Below are positions 14,244-26,235 of a stretch of 64,000 bases of DNA, piece after piece. The position numbers were made by a program, and so were the translations under genes. This DNA is from Chrysoperla carnea (taxonomy: Eukaryota > Arthropoda > Insecta > Neuroptera > Chrysopidae), in the NCBI RefSeq assembly GCF_905475395.1, contig NC_058337.1, forward strand, positions 69,150,368 to 69,214,367, written 5' to 3'. Position 1 is the stretch's first letter, and the number at the start of each line of letters is the position of its first letter. The notes under the pieces are model-generated. The model saw nothing but the letters and a program-made list of their open reading frames with translations. It made no database searches and was not told the origin of the DNA.

Positions 14244-16559
14244 ACTATTAAAAAACGGCTCAACTCTGCTTAATACTATTTCAGATCTTAAATACGTGAT
14301 TACGCGTCAAATAAGCCCAGTCACGTGTTAATGTCATAACTGGGTCGCGAGATAATCGAGGGGAAAGAATCCGAACGAACATACGAATATACGCACATGC
14401 GTACTCACAAACACACAGACATCACATTGAAAAAGTTTGATTCGGATATTCTGGCCTTGAAACTGCGGAAATATGTAAAACTGGAGATTTTCAAAATCGG
14501 CCCCATTACATGAACTTCTTCGGGGAAGTTAATATTAGAGTAATCAATATTCTAAAATATTTCAGACAACAACACCTCGTTTTTTCGAGTGTCAGATAAA
14601 ATAATTATTGCTTTTACTTTCGATTTTTATGTTAGAATAACAAAAAGGGTTTTTTTTTTTTTAAATTGAAGCTTGGAACGAAATCATAAACTTTTTTCGT
14701 ATGAAAGAGAACCTACAAGAATTTCTTTACAAGAAAAAGTTAGGAGGCAATGGATAATTAAGGGGCACAATAACTTTTATAAGTGTTTTTATCAATATCA
14801 TAATATCAGCCTGACCTGACTGTTTTTGAGACCTACTAACAAAGCACATAGGACATACATGATAATTAAATAAATACACGGTGCTACAGGTATATAAGTT
14901 AGTTGCGCATGCATTTAAATTAAATAGATAGGTTCATGGTTTTCTCTTCAATATTCTATAATAGAATTAAGTATTTTATTAATGGCATACACATACAAAA
15001 AAAAAATTAATTATGACGTAGGATTTAATATTAATATAATATTAATTAATTTTATGTGGGATTATTTTAGAAATAGAAGAAAAAAACGAACGTCAAGAAT
15101 TTTTTTTTTGGAATTGAAAATTTGCATATAATGAATTAGTTTTTTGGAATGGAAATTATTAATTAATATGCGTAAATATGAACATATTTTAAAAGAATGT
15201 TATATGCAGGTGTTTGGTTAAAAGCGTAGGGAGCTTTATACAAAATATAATGATTTTTAATTTCATGAGAATTTAGAAGAGTGACGATTTAGACAAGTTG
15301 GTTATTAAAGAAAAATGTTGGTACCATATATGAGTTACATTTGAGTATAGGTAGGAGGTTCTCACCTCAAGCAAAAACGTAGAGATGAAAGTAAATAAAT
15401 TTCAATATCAAATTTAAATCCGCCATAACTTTATCCGCCATATTTTTCAATTTTTAATGAATGTTATTTGACCGGTCAACAAGCTTCTCACACTTTTTTA
15501 TTAAATTTCCAAAGAAATTGATGACGTCGAATGATTGATTCAATAGGTAAATTACTTTTTCTAAATTTTTTTTTTTTTTTTTATCGACATTTTAAATTTG
15601 ATAAACAACATAAAATTTTATATACTAAAAATAAAATTTGAATAATTCATGAGAAAAGGAAAACTATAGAGTTTAAAATTCCCAATATCATATACAATTT
15701 GAGTGGGCGGGGAAATTTAACTTATTTTTCAAAAAATTGCCTTAGTCTGTATATGCATTGTAACTTACTGTTTGAACTTAAAACCAGTTTGTGGAATATA
15801 AAAATTATCTTGTCAAATGAAATGAAATTGACTTGATGATTTTGAAATATTGATACTGTTTTCTAATTCAGTAGGTATAACAGTTTTAACATATGACAAA
15901 TCATTTATATATTATAACGGATATGTAATTAATATCGATATTATTATTTATCAATATGCAAAAAACGTTTATTAATTGAATGTTATAAATCAAAAATTGT
16001 GGCGAAACGTATTCACATTCCCTCTATATATTGAAAACACAAATAGTAATTGTAATTCCTTATATCATTTCCTCAGATCAATCAACTCAATCTAGCGAAA
16101 AATGATTAAACCTGACCCTTATGGAATAGTAGCCAACTGATTATAAATAGAGAATAATGTGCTTTATGTACTTTCTAGAAGCACGTGGTACAAAATGAAC
16201 ACTTTTATTCAAGTAACAGCGATTTGAAAAACGATAAAAATACCTCTAAGCACGAACACATTTCTTGGTTTCTACATCTAGATGTATATACAAGATGCTA
16301 AAAAAGTTTGAGATCCCCATGAATTTTAGAAAATAATTACACACAAATGACCAAGACAAAAGTTGTAGAATTTCGCTTTTAAAACTTATGCTTTTTAATT
16401 TAATTTTAATACTTGGATAGTGAATTCATTTAAGAATCGCATTTTAAACCTCGACAGAATCCTGAATTTATTATCGGAATAATCTTTTATACAAAATATT
16501 TACCATTACTTGGATAATTAATAGTAAATAGAATGACGTGTCCGTTACAGTATAGATAC

Positions 16560-16765
16560 CAGTGCATTGCTATAAACGCCTGCCCTACCATACACTTTCA
16601 CAATAGGACACACGGTACTACGTGACCTCTTCTGTTAAATGCGGCTGAAGCAGTACGGCCAAGTAACCGCGCAAAGTATATTTATTAATTACTATTTTTT
16701 AGTAAAGTTAACAGCGCTCGGGCCCGGGGACTTTCCCTATTCTTCCCTCCTCTCGGCGGGCTTAA
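16560..16765. other. GC-rich patch in AT-rich surroundings
   Basis: About 200 bp markedly richer in G+C than its flanks, including 'GCGGCTGAAGCAGTACGGCC', 'CTCGGGCCCGGGGACTTTCC' and 'CTCGGCGGGC'. It contains no convincing exon. It may be part of an older transposon of different base composition. Confidence 0.45.
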
Positions 16766-17512
16766 TTATATTTAAAATCCCTATTCACAGAGTCTTTAAA
16801 ACTATCCTTACAAAAGTCTTCAACTATCAAAACATTTATCATTCTGTCAAATTTTCAATTCCTACTTCTCTAATTTTTTTATTAAATTTTAGTTTTGATT
16901 TAGAATAATGATTTCATTAGCTTCAGAAAGGGAGAACTTCCTTATAAAATTCCAACATCACTTTTCAACAAAGAAAGTAATACTTTTTGTCATACTACTT
17001 AATTTGTGGTTTGTACATGGAAGTAATTTGTTATGCATTTTTCAATACTATATAGAAATATTATATTATGAGAAAATTATTGTGGATTTTTCCTGTACAA
17101 CTGGTTATAGAGGATACGAAAAAAATTACTTACAAAGTATATTTTATTATCGAAAAAGTTGTTTTACTGCTATCGGCATTCAACAATCATAGACTTAACA
17201 TATGAAAAGAATAGTCGATTAAGTCTTTGTTGAATATATTATATTCATAGAGTTTACCTACAGGATATTTTGTAAATTACTAATATTATATAGATTTAAA
17301 GTTATTTCTGTTTCAGGGACAATTTTAAGATTTCATAAGCATTGTGTAAATATTTGAAAAAATCATTTTTGGGTTTCATTTAAAAAAATTATGGTTTAAA
17401 TCGTTGCAGGAATTTATGTTATTCCTCGTCGGATTTGTAGTTTTAGCAATAAAATTTGTATACTCATACACAGAAATATTAAAGGCAAATGTGTTTGTAA
17501 CTGCCCTTGGGG

Positions 17513-17655
17513 TCACAATTTTAAACCGATCGTAATATTTTATAATCTTCAGCTTTTGGTATTTAATAAACCTTAGCCCTTGTGATCACAACTTTAAACC
17601 GATCGGAATACTTAATAAGCTTCAGCTTTTGGTATTTAATAAGCCTTAACCGTGA
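17513..17655 (+). repeat. Two-copy tandem repeat, period about 72 bp
   Basis: The blocks 'TTAAACCGATCG' and 'CTTCAGCTTTTGGTATTTAA' with flanking sequence occur twice in direct order, near 17521/17550 and 17592/17621. Divergence between copies is about 10-15 percent by eye. Noncoding. Confidence 0.75.
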
Positions 17656-17699
17656 ATAGAAAATTCGGATTGTATACAAAAGTTAAAAAGAGAAGAGCT

Positions 17700-17887
17700 A
17701 AAACACATCATTTATCTATGGAGATAATGATCGTTCCAGCAGAAACTGCAGTACATGTTCGAAGAATAATCTAAGAAGGCTAACAAGATCTTTTTTTAAT
17801 GTTTTCCCCCTCTGGGAAGTTAGTCGTGTGGACTACAAGGGTCGCACTCAGACGACTTCAGTACCACACCGACTATGTACTGCCAAT
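17700..17887 (-). repeat. Right arm of a widely spaced inverted repeat
   Basis: Inverted partner of 14059-14243. Read on the minus strand it begins ATTGGCAGTACATAGTCGGT and proceeds through the same ordered blocks. Differences are scattered point changes and small indels, so the pair is not recent. Confidence 0.75.
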
Positions 17888-18913
17888 TTATTTATATTCC
17901 AATATTCAAAATTTTAGAATTATAACAATAGATATCTTTTACTTCATTTGAGAAAGAAAATTCGCTAATATTACGCAATTTCTGTGTGACTATTTCTTTT
18001 TTTTGAGATTTTTACTAACGATGCTTAAATAATGATTTCATCAAGAAAGTCTTATATTTCTTTGTTTTTTTTTTGTTTTGCTTGATCATAATCTTTTGTC
18101 ACATTGATTATTTGACTGAATCCTACAATCCCCCTGTAAGATGTCAGAATCGAATCTATAGATATTATTCCATACTTTGTCCTATTGTTATCAGATTTCC
18201 TTTTTTTACAAATTTTTTAAACAATAGAGACCTAAAGTATTATTAAGTTTCAAATTTGTTTCAAATTAAATTAACAATACCTATACTCATAAATTTTTTT
18301 TATCTAATTTGGCTTTGGACCTATCACTTTTTCTCAGTATTATGAAAGGTAAATGTATGTACATTAATTAAGAAAAAAGAATCATATTAATTATTATTAT
18401 TAATACATTATAGTTCCTCTAAAAAGGTCAAGGTATTATTAGGTATACTAATGGTGAAAGTAAAAATTCGCCCTCATACTTAAAAACATCTTTGTAAAAT
18501 TAATACATATCTATTATTATTATTAAAATTAACTTTCAATTCAAATATAAATTGTTATTGTACCTAAAATTGTAAGAGAATTCTACGACAACCATTAAAT
18601 TAATTTACTTTATGACTAGGCTTTTGTTTATAAAAAAACAAGCATCTTATTTTTGTACATGAGGAAAATTGAAGGTGTTTAATAGCTATAGTCAAAATAA
18701 TTTTACAAACTAGATGATATCGAAAATACTGCAGTACTTTTCATTACACAACCATTTAATTAAATAAATAAATAGATTGCACACAGACTGCTAGCTAAAA
18801 AAAACTCGCGTGCAATAGAGCCCCATCGTGAAAGTCATATTTCCCCTTCATTATATATTTCTTATTAAAAGATGCATTCGCTTACAAGTGAAATTTACAA
18901 AATTTAGAAAAAC

Positions 18914-19222
18914 CCCGATAAATTTTTCGGGTATGGAACCCTAAACTCGCACTGGAAATGTATGTAAGAACACTCTCCATTAAATTATCTTTATCCTTAG
19001 AGCCTTCATCAAACTGAACCGATTTTGAGGACCATCGCATATTTTTTAGTTATTCCAGGTACGAAACCCCAAACTCGCACTTGAAACATAGCTAAGAACT
19101 CTCCCCATTAAATTACCTTTAAAAAATCACCCGTTTAGGCACTATGATGCCACAGACAGGCACACAGACATTTCAGACACACATAGCGGTCAAACTTATA
19201 ACACCCCATTTTTTGGTTCTGA
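18914..19222 (-). repeat. Dispersed repeat family A, long minus-strand copy
   Basis: Contains all family blocks in reverse: 'GGAACCCTAAACTCGCACT', 'ACACTCTCCATTAAATTA', 'CCGTTTAGGCACTATGATG', an ACAGACA run, 'CACATAGCGGTCAAACTTAT' and 'AACACCCC'. As in the 12284 copy, the 'CTAAACTCGCAC...CATTAAATTA' part is present twice, so the internal duplication belongs to the family and not to one copy. Confidence 0.7.
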
Positions 19223-19482
19223 AGTTTAAAATGACATTTTTGTTTTTTCAAGTTTTGAGAACATATAATTTGCAATTTCAAAACACGCATCCTTGGCACT
19301 AAACCAACTTACATATTAACTTTCAATATTAACCCTCTAACTTAATTTGAAGAGGCTGTACAGATTTTCGAAGTCATAAAAACCGCGGAAGCAAAATACT
19401 TCGACATAAAAAGAAGGAAGGGAGTTGGGATGCTTATACCCCAAACATCTTTGATACTAATTCAATATTCTTACCGATTTTG

Positions 19483-19702
19483 TCCCAATACACCTACGTA
19501 TAAAATTGAAATCAATACCAAAAATTTAAAATTTGTTTATACATATTTTGTAAAAAAAATTCATATATCGATTCTCTGTACGGTTTATAGAAAATTAACT
19601 ATGAATATCAGCATTTAAGAAAACGCTGGCATTGATAGTTAATTTTCTATAAACCCTACAGAGAATCCTTATGCACTAGAAATTTCACGTAGGTGTATTG
19701 GG
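19483..19702. mobile_element. Foldback MITE, 220 bp
   Basis: A near-continuous hairpin. The outer arms are CCCAATACACCTACGTA and its complement, and the inner arms are 'GATTCTCTGTACGGTTTATA' followed by 'GAAAATTAACTAT' and their complements (19570-19610 against 19620-19670). The loop is around 'TCAGCATTTAAGAAAACGCTGG'. No ORF. A LINE fragment lies immediately downstream. Confidence 0.8.
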
Positions 19703-19742
19703 TCTGGAAATACCTTAATTGAAATTGGCTCTGGGATATAAT

Positions 19743-20338
19743 AATAATAAACTTTATTGATATGCCAACTGGCCAATCAAAGTAAAACATTGTTAACATT
19801 ATATCACTTATACACAGAAAATGAGAATAAAACTGAAAGACGCAGAAAATGAGAATAAAACAGCACACAAAAAAACATCATAAAACATATAAATAATAGA
19901 AATTTTAAACTAAATCGCCCATCAGAAATAAATGAATAAAATGAAATCTGGTCACAAGTACAACGAGGCAGACTGAAATTTAAGGATATTGTGAGCGCTG
20001 GTCCAAGATGAAGCGTAAATATTTATATACTGCTTTAATCTACAATATTCTTAGCATCCAAAATCAATTTTGTATTATTCAACCTGCGACTGTAAAGATG
20101 ATCCCTTTTTTTCCCTACTTCCCCATAACACTTCTCTATAAGATGTTCGACTGTTTCAATTCCGTTACACAGAACACAAATCCTCTCCCCGCTTCGGTTT
20201 TTCTTATTTTCCCAAGCAAACCTGTTCATTCTGAAAATAGCAATAGTTCTTCTTACATCTCTGTCTCTTAAATTCATATACTTTGCTCCACCCTCATAGT
20301 GATCCAATTTTGAATACAAATCCAATAAAACTTTGATG
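19743..20338 (-). mobile_element. 5'-truncated non-LTR retrotransposon (LINE), 3' end
   Basis: The insertion is bracketed by a 19-bp direct repeat, ATTGGCTCTGGGATATAAT at 19724-19742 and ATTGGCCCTGGGATATAAT at 20339-20357, one mismatch apart: a clear target-site duplication. Read on the minus strand, the element starts inside the end of the ORF2 reading frame (20325-20035), passes through a 3' UTR and ends in a (TTA)n tail beside 19742. Heavy 5' truncation is the usual outcome of target-primed reverse transcription. Confidence 0.85.
20035..20325 (-). pseudogene. LINE ORF2 C-terminus (truncated)
   Basis: Encodes 96 residues matching the extreme C-terminus of non-LTR retrotransposon ORF2 proteins of the Jockey/R1/I type. 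The diagnostic feature is the zinc-knuckle-like 'CVLCNGIETVEHLIEKC' (C-x2-C-x7-H-x4-C) after a basic 'RMNRFAWENKKNRSG' stretch. The endonuclease and reverse transcriptase domains are absent because the copy is 5' truncated. The remaining frame is open from a chance ATG, so this is a fairly young dead copy and not a host gene. Confidence 0.8.
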
Positions 20339-20834
20339 ATTGGCCCTGGGATATAATTACATAGAAAGTTAACCTTTTGAGTAAGATATTCTCATTTTTA
20401 TATAAGCAAAAAATTATCACCTCACAGCGACAAATAACTATAATACTTACTCTCTATGAAAAGCATTTATACATCAGTTTTGAATTGAAGTAAAAAAAGA
20501 ACGATTTAATCTTATGTAATAAATTAAGTCGGAAGTATTTTTACTTGGTTAATATGTAACTGACCACAGTAAAACTTTTTTTTTGTGTTCATCTAAAGAT
20601 AATTCACTTATTCAATTATAATGTATCAAAATAAAAATGCAATTCATTTAATTATTATACACAAAATTTTATTTCATTTATTATGGTCATAAAAAAGCCG
20701 ACCACTTCTTATATAATCTTTCAAAAATTTGAATATGGTTCAAATTAACTGAGTCATAAAAAATTTATTTTTTATGATTATAAAACAAATTTCTAATAAA
20801 TTTCGTGTGTGGGATACTGGGTATACTCAAACAA

Positions 20835-21595
20835 ATATTAAGGTTTCATCTCTTTATCAATAAGTTTTGAGTACAGCAATGCCGATGTTGTCCATTTTTA
20901 GCTTTTTACCTGTGTAATATTGGAATTTCTGCACAAATTTCTGAAAAATTAACGATTTTCAATGTTTTTCCACAATTTTTGCATTTTACTCGAAAACTAT
21001 GCATTTTAGAGAAACTATAAATTAGTCAAAAGTTATCGGATGTAAGATTTCCGATCGATGTATGTATAAACTTTACCTTATCTTTCATATTATAAGAAAA
21101 ATCTACATCAATGTATCAATGTATCAATTTTCCGTGTTTTTGGTGAAAAAATCATAAATATGAATGCTTCGTATTTATTTAAATATCGGTTTTTCCGAAA
21201 AATCAAAAAATAGGGAACAATCAAAATATACAGATCGGGTGGAAATTTCAAGATTAACAACTTTTATCCAGTATTGTTTCCCTAAAATGCAGTTTTTAAA
21301 AAATATCAAACAACAGATAATTGTACATTGATGTAGATTTTTCAGATAATATAAAAGATAAGAAAAAGTTTATATATACAAATCGATCGAAAACTCTGAA
21401 CCGACTTATTTACACCCGATAACTTTGGACTGACGTTGATGGTTTGGTCGTTAATTTTTTCGAAATTACACTTTGGTTTTTCTCCGCATATGAAAATTTT
21501 GATTCTAGAGGTAAAAAACTAAAAATTGGTATAGGTGGCTTGGCTGTACCCAAAACTTCAGTAAATTATATGAAATTTCACCTAACTTGATGGGA
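20835..21595. mobile_element. Large imperfect foldback beside the kinase exon
   Basis: Arms of about 270 bp. On the left are 'TTTTGAGTACAGC', 'CATTTTTAGCTTTTTACC', 'AAAAGTTATCGG', 'CGATCGATGTATGTATAAAC' and 'AGAAAAATCTACATCAATGT'. These recur inverted on the right, from 'ACATTGATGTAGATTTTTC' (21325) to 'GCTGTACCCAAAAC' (21545). Identity by eye is roughly 70-75 percent, so it is old. It ends about 195 bp upstream of the exon at 21790 and would lie in the preceding intron. Confidence 0.75.
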
Positions 21596-21789
21596 ATATT
21601 AGAATAAATTTAAAAAAAAAAAAAGAGGTTTTATAGTAGCGTTGGCACATAAAAAGAAGATAAATATGGAGTAAATATTATTAAATCTGAGTTTCAAAAA
21701 GCAAAAACAGTCCAGAATATATCATACATGTTGTTTTTATTTATTAAGTAAAGTAAACTATCATTAATAAATATTTTTCGTAATTTCAG

Positions 21790-24700
21790 GTCCAACAAAT
21801 TTCAAACGACCGTCTTCATCAACAATATCACCAATCAACAACAATGATAATAGTTCAACTAATACAGCACAAATCACCACATCAATAAAAAATAATGCTA
21901 CAATACCAAATACAATAAAAAACCGCGATTCACAATTACTTTCACTATTAGCCGCAAGGCGGCGTCAAATTATACAAAATCGTTTACAAAACTTATCTAC
22001 AACAAATGTTGATCATATAATTGAAACTACAACACATTTAAATCAATTATTAGATATAATATCAGCCACAACCCGTGCATACATAGATATCCGGTCACTA
22101 CGCCAACGAAATTTGCCGTTAGCATCCGCAACTTCTGATAATTCAAATGGAGGTAACAAGACAACAAAATATCATAATGAAACTGTTACATCCGGGAATA
22201 ATCAAACAAACACTATTAACGGTACAACTCCGAACTACTCCACAAACACAACAAATACTTTCAATTCAACATTCCAAAATACGACGTTGAGCAATAATAA
22301 CAACAGTCGAATAAATAATAAAAATGTTTCCAAAGAAAATGTCTCACAGCTAGCACAAAATTCATCAAAATTATTCCAAAATTCTTTGTTTGAACTAAAT
22401 AAAAGTAATCGTAATAGCTCGAGTAACGATAATAACTCAAATAAAAAACAGCAAAATGTACAAATTCGTCCGAATAATACGAAAAATTCCTTGATCACAC
22501 AGATCAGTAATGCCCAAAAATTTATTTATAAAGCTCAAAAAAGTGCGAAAAGTATTTTAAAAGATCACGATACAAATATTTATGTACCATTGCAACAACG
22601 TAAAGCTCGATTACCAATTGATATAGAACAAATTGCTTACGAAACATTAGGTATAGCAGAGAAAAAACCACCCAATGACGAGGACGAATCAGAACTAGAT
22701 TTAGAAGATACGCTGCAAGTACAAGAAACCAACCATGACCAGCTTTACCTGTTAAATTTCTTGCAGAATAAAACAATCAATAAAACAATCGAAAACAATC
22801 AAGTCACGAAAAATTCAAACAATACTTTATTAATGTCTGAATCGTTGTACAATCATTTTCGACCGTTGGAAACAAATTTATCAGAAGATGAAATTCAACC
22901 ATTTCTAAATTTTGGACAAAAAATAACTTCCACAAATAAACCACCCTATACGAGTAATCGAATTACAAAACCATCATTACGACATCATACAAAAAGTTTT
23001 AAGAGTACAGACGAAACTAATTTAATGGACATCAATGTGGATCGCTTAAATATTGCAAATAAGGTGCTTAATATTCGTGCATTACCAACGCGACCATCTG
23101 TATCTGTTCGAGAATATTTTCGACCCAAATCGAATACAAACAATAATAATAAAACTACTGAGTATAATGTAACAAGATCGAATACAAGTTATAAGGGACC
23201 GAATAATAAGGAAGAACCGTCCCACATTTTAACCATACAAAGGAAAAATAACAATGAATCCGTTAATATCAGCATTAAATATGATAATTTTAACGAAACT
23301 GAGTCACGTGAGACGACGTCAACGGCTCCAACTAAGTATCATAGTTCAACCCGCCATCGTCCAAATTATTCGCGAAATAATAATAGGGCAGTTTCCATAA
23401 TGCATCGGAACAGTGCGTCATTTCGAGCAAATTTAGTGCCTCGTAATCATTCTGATTTAGTATCATCGGATACTAAATCGTCACCCATACCAAATCCTTT
23501 ATCAATACCAGAAAAAATCAAATTCGAAGCAATTGTGGAGACTACAACCTCGCAAAATTTAAATGACTCAACAGTGACAGTGACGACTCCACAATCACCA
23601 AGTTTGACGACTCAACAAATTGTTTCAACCAATGTTGTTACATCAGTTTCAATTCAAACAAAACCGAAACGAAATGTTACAACTGCACAGCCAGAACCAG
23701 AAAATTTGGTTGAAGAAGAGCAGGCAACAACGAAAAGGTTTCAAATTATTGTTGCTGATGTTGTTGATGCAACAACTATCATAGAAGATGTCAAGGAAAA
23801 AACGATCTCAACTACTCAAAAAATTTCCACATCGACGTTTGTATTAAGACCAACCACAACTAAGCCGACCCAAGCACCGGTAATTGCAGAAACAACTTTG
23901 CATACTGTTATTATTCCGGTTTTTACGTCCAAGGTTGAAATGATACCAAACACTACGCCCAAACCTATTGAAACAACTACAACTAAAACCAAGCATTCTA
24001 CATCGAAGACTTCCACAAGTACACCGTCTGATGTACCGATTTTTTTCCCAAATAATAGTTTAAACCAAACTGAGATAATTGTGAATCCGAGAAGAAGTAG
24101 TGTCTTAAATGAGAATAATGTTTTGGCATATATTTTAACAATTTTGGGTGTGCTACCATTAATATTAATTGTGGCATTTATAGTGCGGACAATTTTATAT
24201 CAACGTTTAAAACAATTGGATAGCGAAGCGGATGCTTTGGCTGAAAGTACTCAGGAAAAGGAAAAACCTTCAACTATAAACCATGTTACGAGATTACCAA
24301 TGATTATTACAGATGCAAATTCAAAATGGGAATTTCCACGAAATAAATTGCGATTAAAAACTCTTCTAGGAGAAGGTAATTTTGGTCAAGTGTGGAAAGC
24401 AGAAGCGGATGATTTAAAAGACCATGATGGACTGACACGACTTGTAGCTGTAAAAACTATTAAAGATGGATATACAGCCAAAGAACGTGATGATTTGCAT
24501 CGCGAATTATTTATAATGCAAAAAATTGGATCTCACCCGAATGTTGTCCAGTTATTGGGATGTTGTACAGATCGAGGTAAGATATTTAAAATTTAAGCCA
24601 AAAATTCCTGCTAATTTGTACTAATTCTGATTTTCTGTTTTTCTTTTCTGCAGAACCATATTTATTGATAATGGAATATGTTATGTATGGGAAACTCTTA

Positions 24701-26235
24701 ACGTATTTACGAGATCATCGAACGAGGAGAGATTATTACAATTTTAGTGATGATGCGGCAACGTTAACATCCAAAGATTTGACAGTATTTGCGTACTGTG
24801 TTGCCAGGGGAATGGAATATTTGACATCAAAAGGCGTAAGTTTCTTCTAATTCAACCATAAGTTTAAAATTTATGTAGTAGTTTTAGATGAAGTAAGAAT
24901 GAATGTCTCTCTAAGAAAATAATATTTTCGAACTTCAAAGTACAGTGGAACCGCGGTAATACGACAAACGTTTGGCTAGGCAGTGTCGAATTATCGAATT
25001 TGCCAGACAATAGAATACTGCCTCAAGCCACCTATAAACTGGAACTTTTTGAAAAAGAATACCTTGTAATCCGTCAAATTACATATCAAAGTGATAAGAT
25101 TTCAATCATTTTCTAATTTCAGCCACGAATAATTCATGTATTTATAATAAATCTGTATTTTAATTACCGTTATAGTTATATCGGATTGCAAGGGGACTAG
25201 ACATAGCCCCAATTACCGCGGTTCCAATGTACTCCAATACAGTCAGGATGGTTTTTTCTAGTGACGAAAACGTATAATACACCCAAACGTGTGTTTGTTG
25301 AGATAGTAGACCCTTCCCAGAATAAAAACTGGAATCGTATTTTGATAATTTTTAAGATTCTAGTTTTTTGCTTTACACTCTCATTGCTGACGACTATCAA
25401 ATTGCAACAAAGGTTTTTATTAATTCGTTCTTGTCTTGGTGCCATTTTCTAATTTGGATTTTAACGAAAAGATTCCATACCTGATTGAATCAACTTGATT
25501 GATTTCAATTTTGTTGGATATAGAGAAATATTTTGTACTTATAGGCACTATTTTTAACTTTTATATTAATAAATTTCTTTTTTTTGTAGATAATTCATCG
25601 AGATTTGGCAGCCAGAAATATTTTAGTTGATCATAATAAATTATGTAAGATATCTGATTTTGGTTTATCACGATACTCACCGACCAGAGAAATCAAAGAA
25701 CCAAAACAACCAAAGAATCCATTACCAGTAAGATGGATGGCCACCGAAGCATTAATGTTTTCATTATTCACAGAAAAAAGCGATGTTTGGTCATTTGGAA
25801 TTCTACTATGGGAAATTGTTACTTTAGGTAATTATTTTAGCACTAATTCTACATCCTTTTGTGCTCAGAATTATTTTTTACAGAAAGTAAATATTTTTAT
25901 TTTTAGGTGCAACTCCATATGCCACAATGTCTGGCCGTGAAGTAATGCATTGTGTATGCGATGGTTATCGTTTAGAACGACCTGGTCATTGTAAACCAGA
26001 AATATATCGCGTAATGGCTCGATGTTGGTCAAGTGATCCAAATTCCCGTCCAACATTCGCTGAATTACGTAATGAGTTAGCTGAATTACTTGAAAATAAT
26101 TCATTAGATTATAGTTATGTTGATTTAGAAAGTTTTGCAGCTGATTCGAATATATATGAAATAACAAATATAAATAATCGTGGAAATTATTGTACAATAC
26201 AGAGTAGAATTTCTGAATTTGAATGTGATATTTAA
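21790..26235 (+). CDS. Cad96Ca: Cad96Ca-like receptor tyrosine kinase, 3' four exons
   Basis: Exons 21790-24576, 24654-24835, 25590-25827 and 25907-26235 join in frame with GT/AG introns to give 1177 residues plus stop. The 5' exon or exons (signal peptide and any cadherin repeat) are not visible. Numbering from the first full codon at 21792: a Ser/Thr/Asn-rich ectodomain linker (1-775), a membrane segment (about 777-800), then a complete tyrosine kinase domain. Its motifs are the glycine loop GEGNFGQVW (860), VAVK lysine 888, HRDLAARN with Asp994, and DFG Asp1012. WMATEA and [16 protein letters not shown] follow. 'LLGCCTD', 'GKLLTYLR' and the tail 'YSYVDLESF' fit insect Cad96Ca, a surface kinase linked to epithelial and wound signalling. 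A reading frame open upstream of TTG 22113 back to the acceptor shows that 22113 is not the start. The activation loop is unusually poor in tyrosine. The assignment is firm for the receptor kinase and good for Cad96Ca. Confidence 0.85.
24943..25229. mobile_element. Second pogo-like MITE, in a kinase-gene intron
   Basis: A 287-bp element between the second and third visible kinase exons. The left end is CAGTGGAACCGCGGTAAT and the right end read inward is CATTGGAACCGCGGTAAT, with TA on both sides (24941-24942 and 25230-25231). It has no ORF. The TIR differs from that of the 4507 element after CAGTG-AACC, so it is a related but separate family. It sits well away from both splice sites. Confidence 0.85.

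Larger units (their letters stand above)
14244..17699. other. Interior between the inverted arms
   Basis: No transposase or other credible ORF. 14281-14540 has the look of repeat DNA (ACACACAGACATCAC, 'GAACTTCTTCGGGGAAGTTA'). 16560-16765 is a short GC-rich patch. 17513-17655 is a two-copy tandem repeat. ORFs at 16639-16908 and 16908-17192 abut but show no protein family features. Confidence 0.5.

Noticed and set aside
16639-17192. Two abutting plus-strand ORFs with hydrophobic stretches
   Set aside because: No signal or domain recognisable, AT-driven residues, located between inverted repeat arms; most likely chance ORFs.
22113-22115. Apparent start of the kinase reading frame
   Set aside because: It is a TTG and the frame is open upstream to the splice acceptor at 21790, so the exon begins there.
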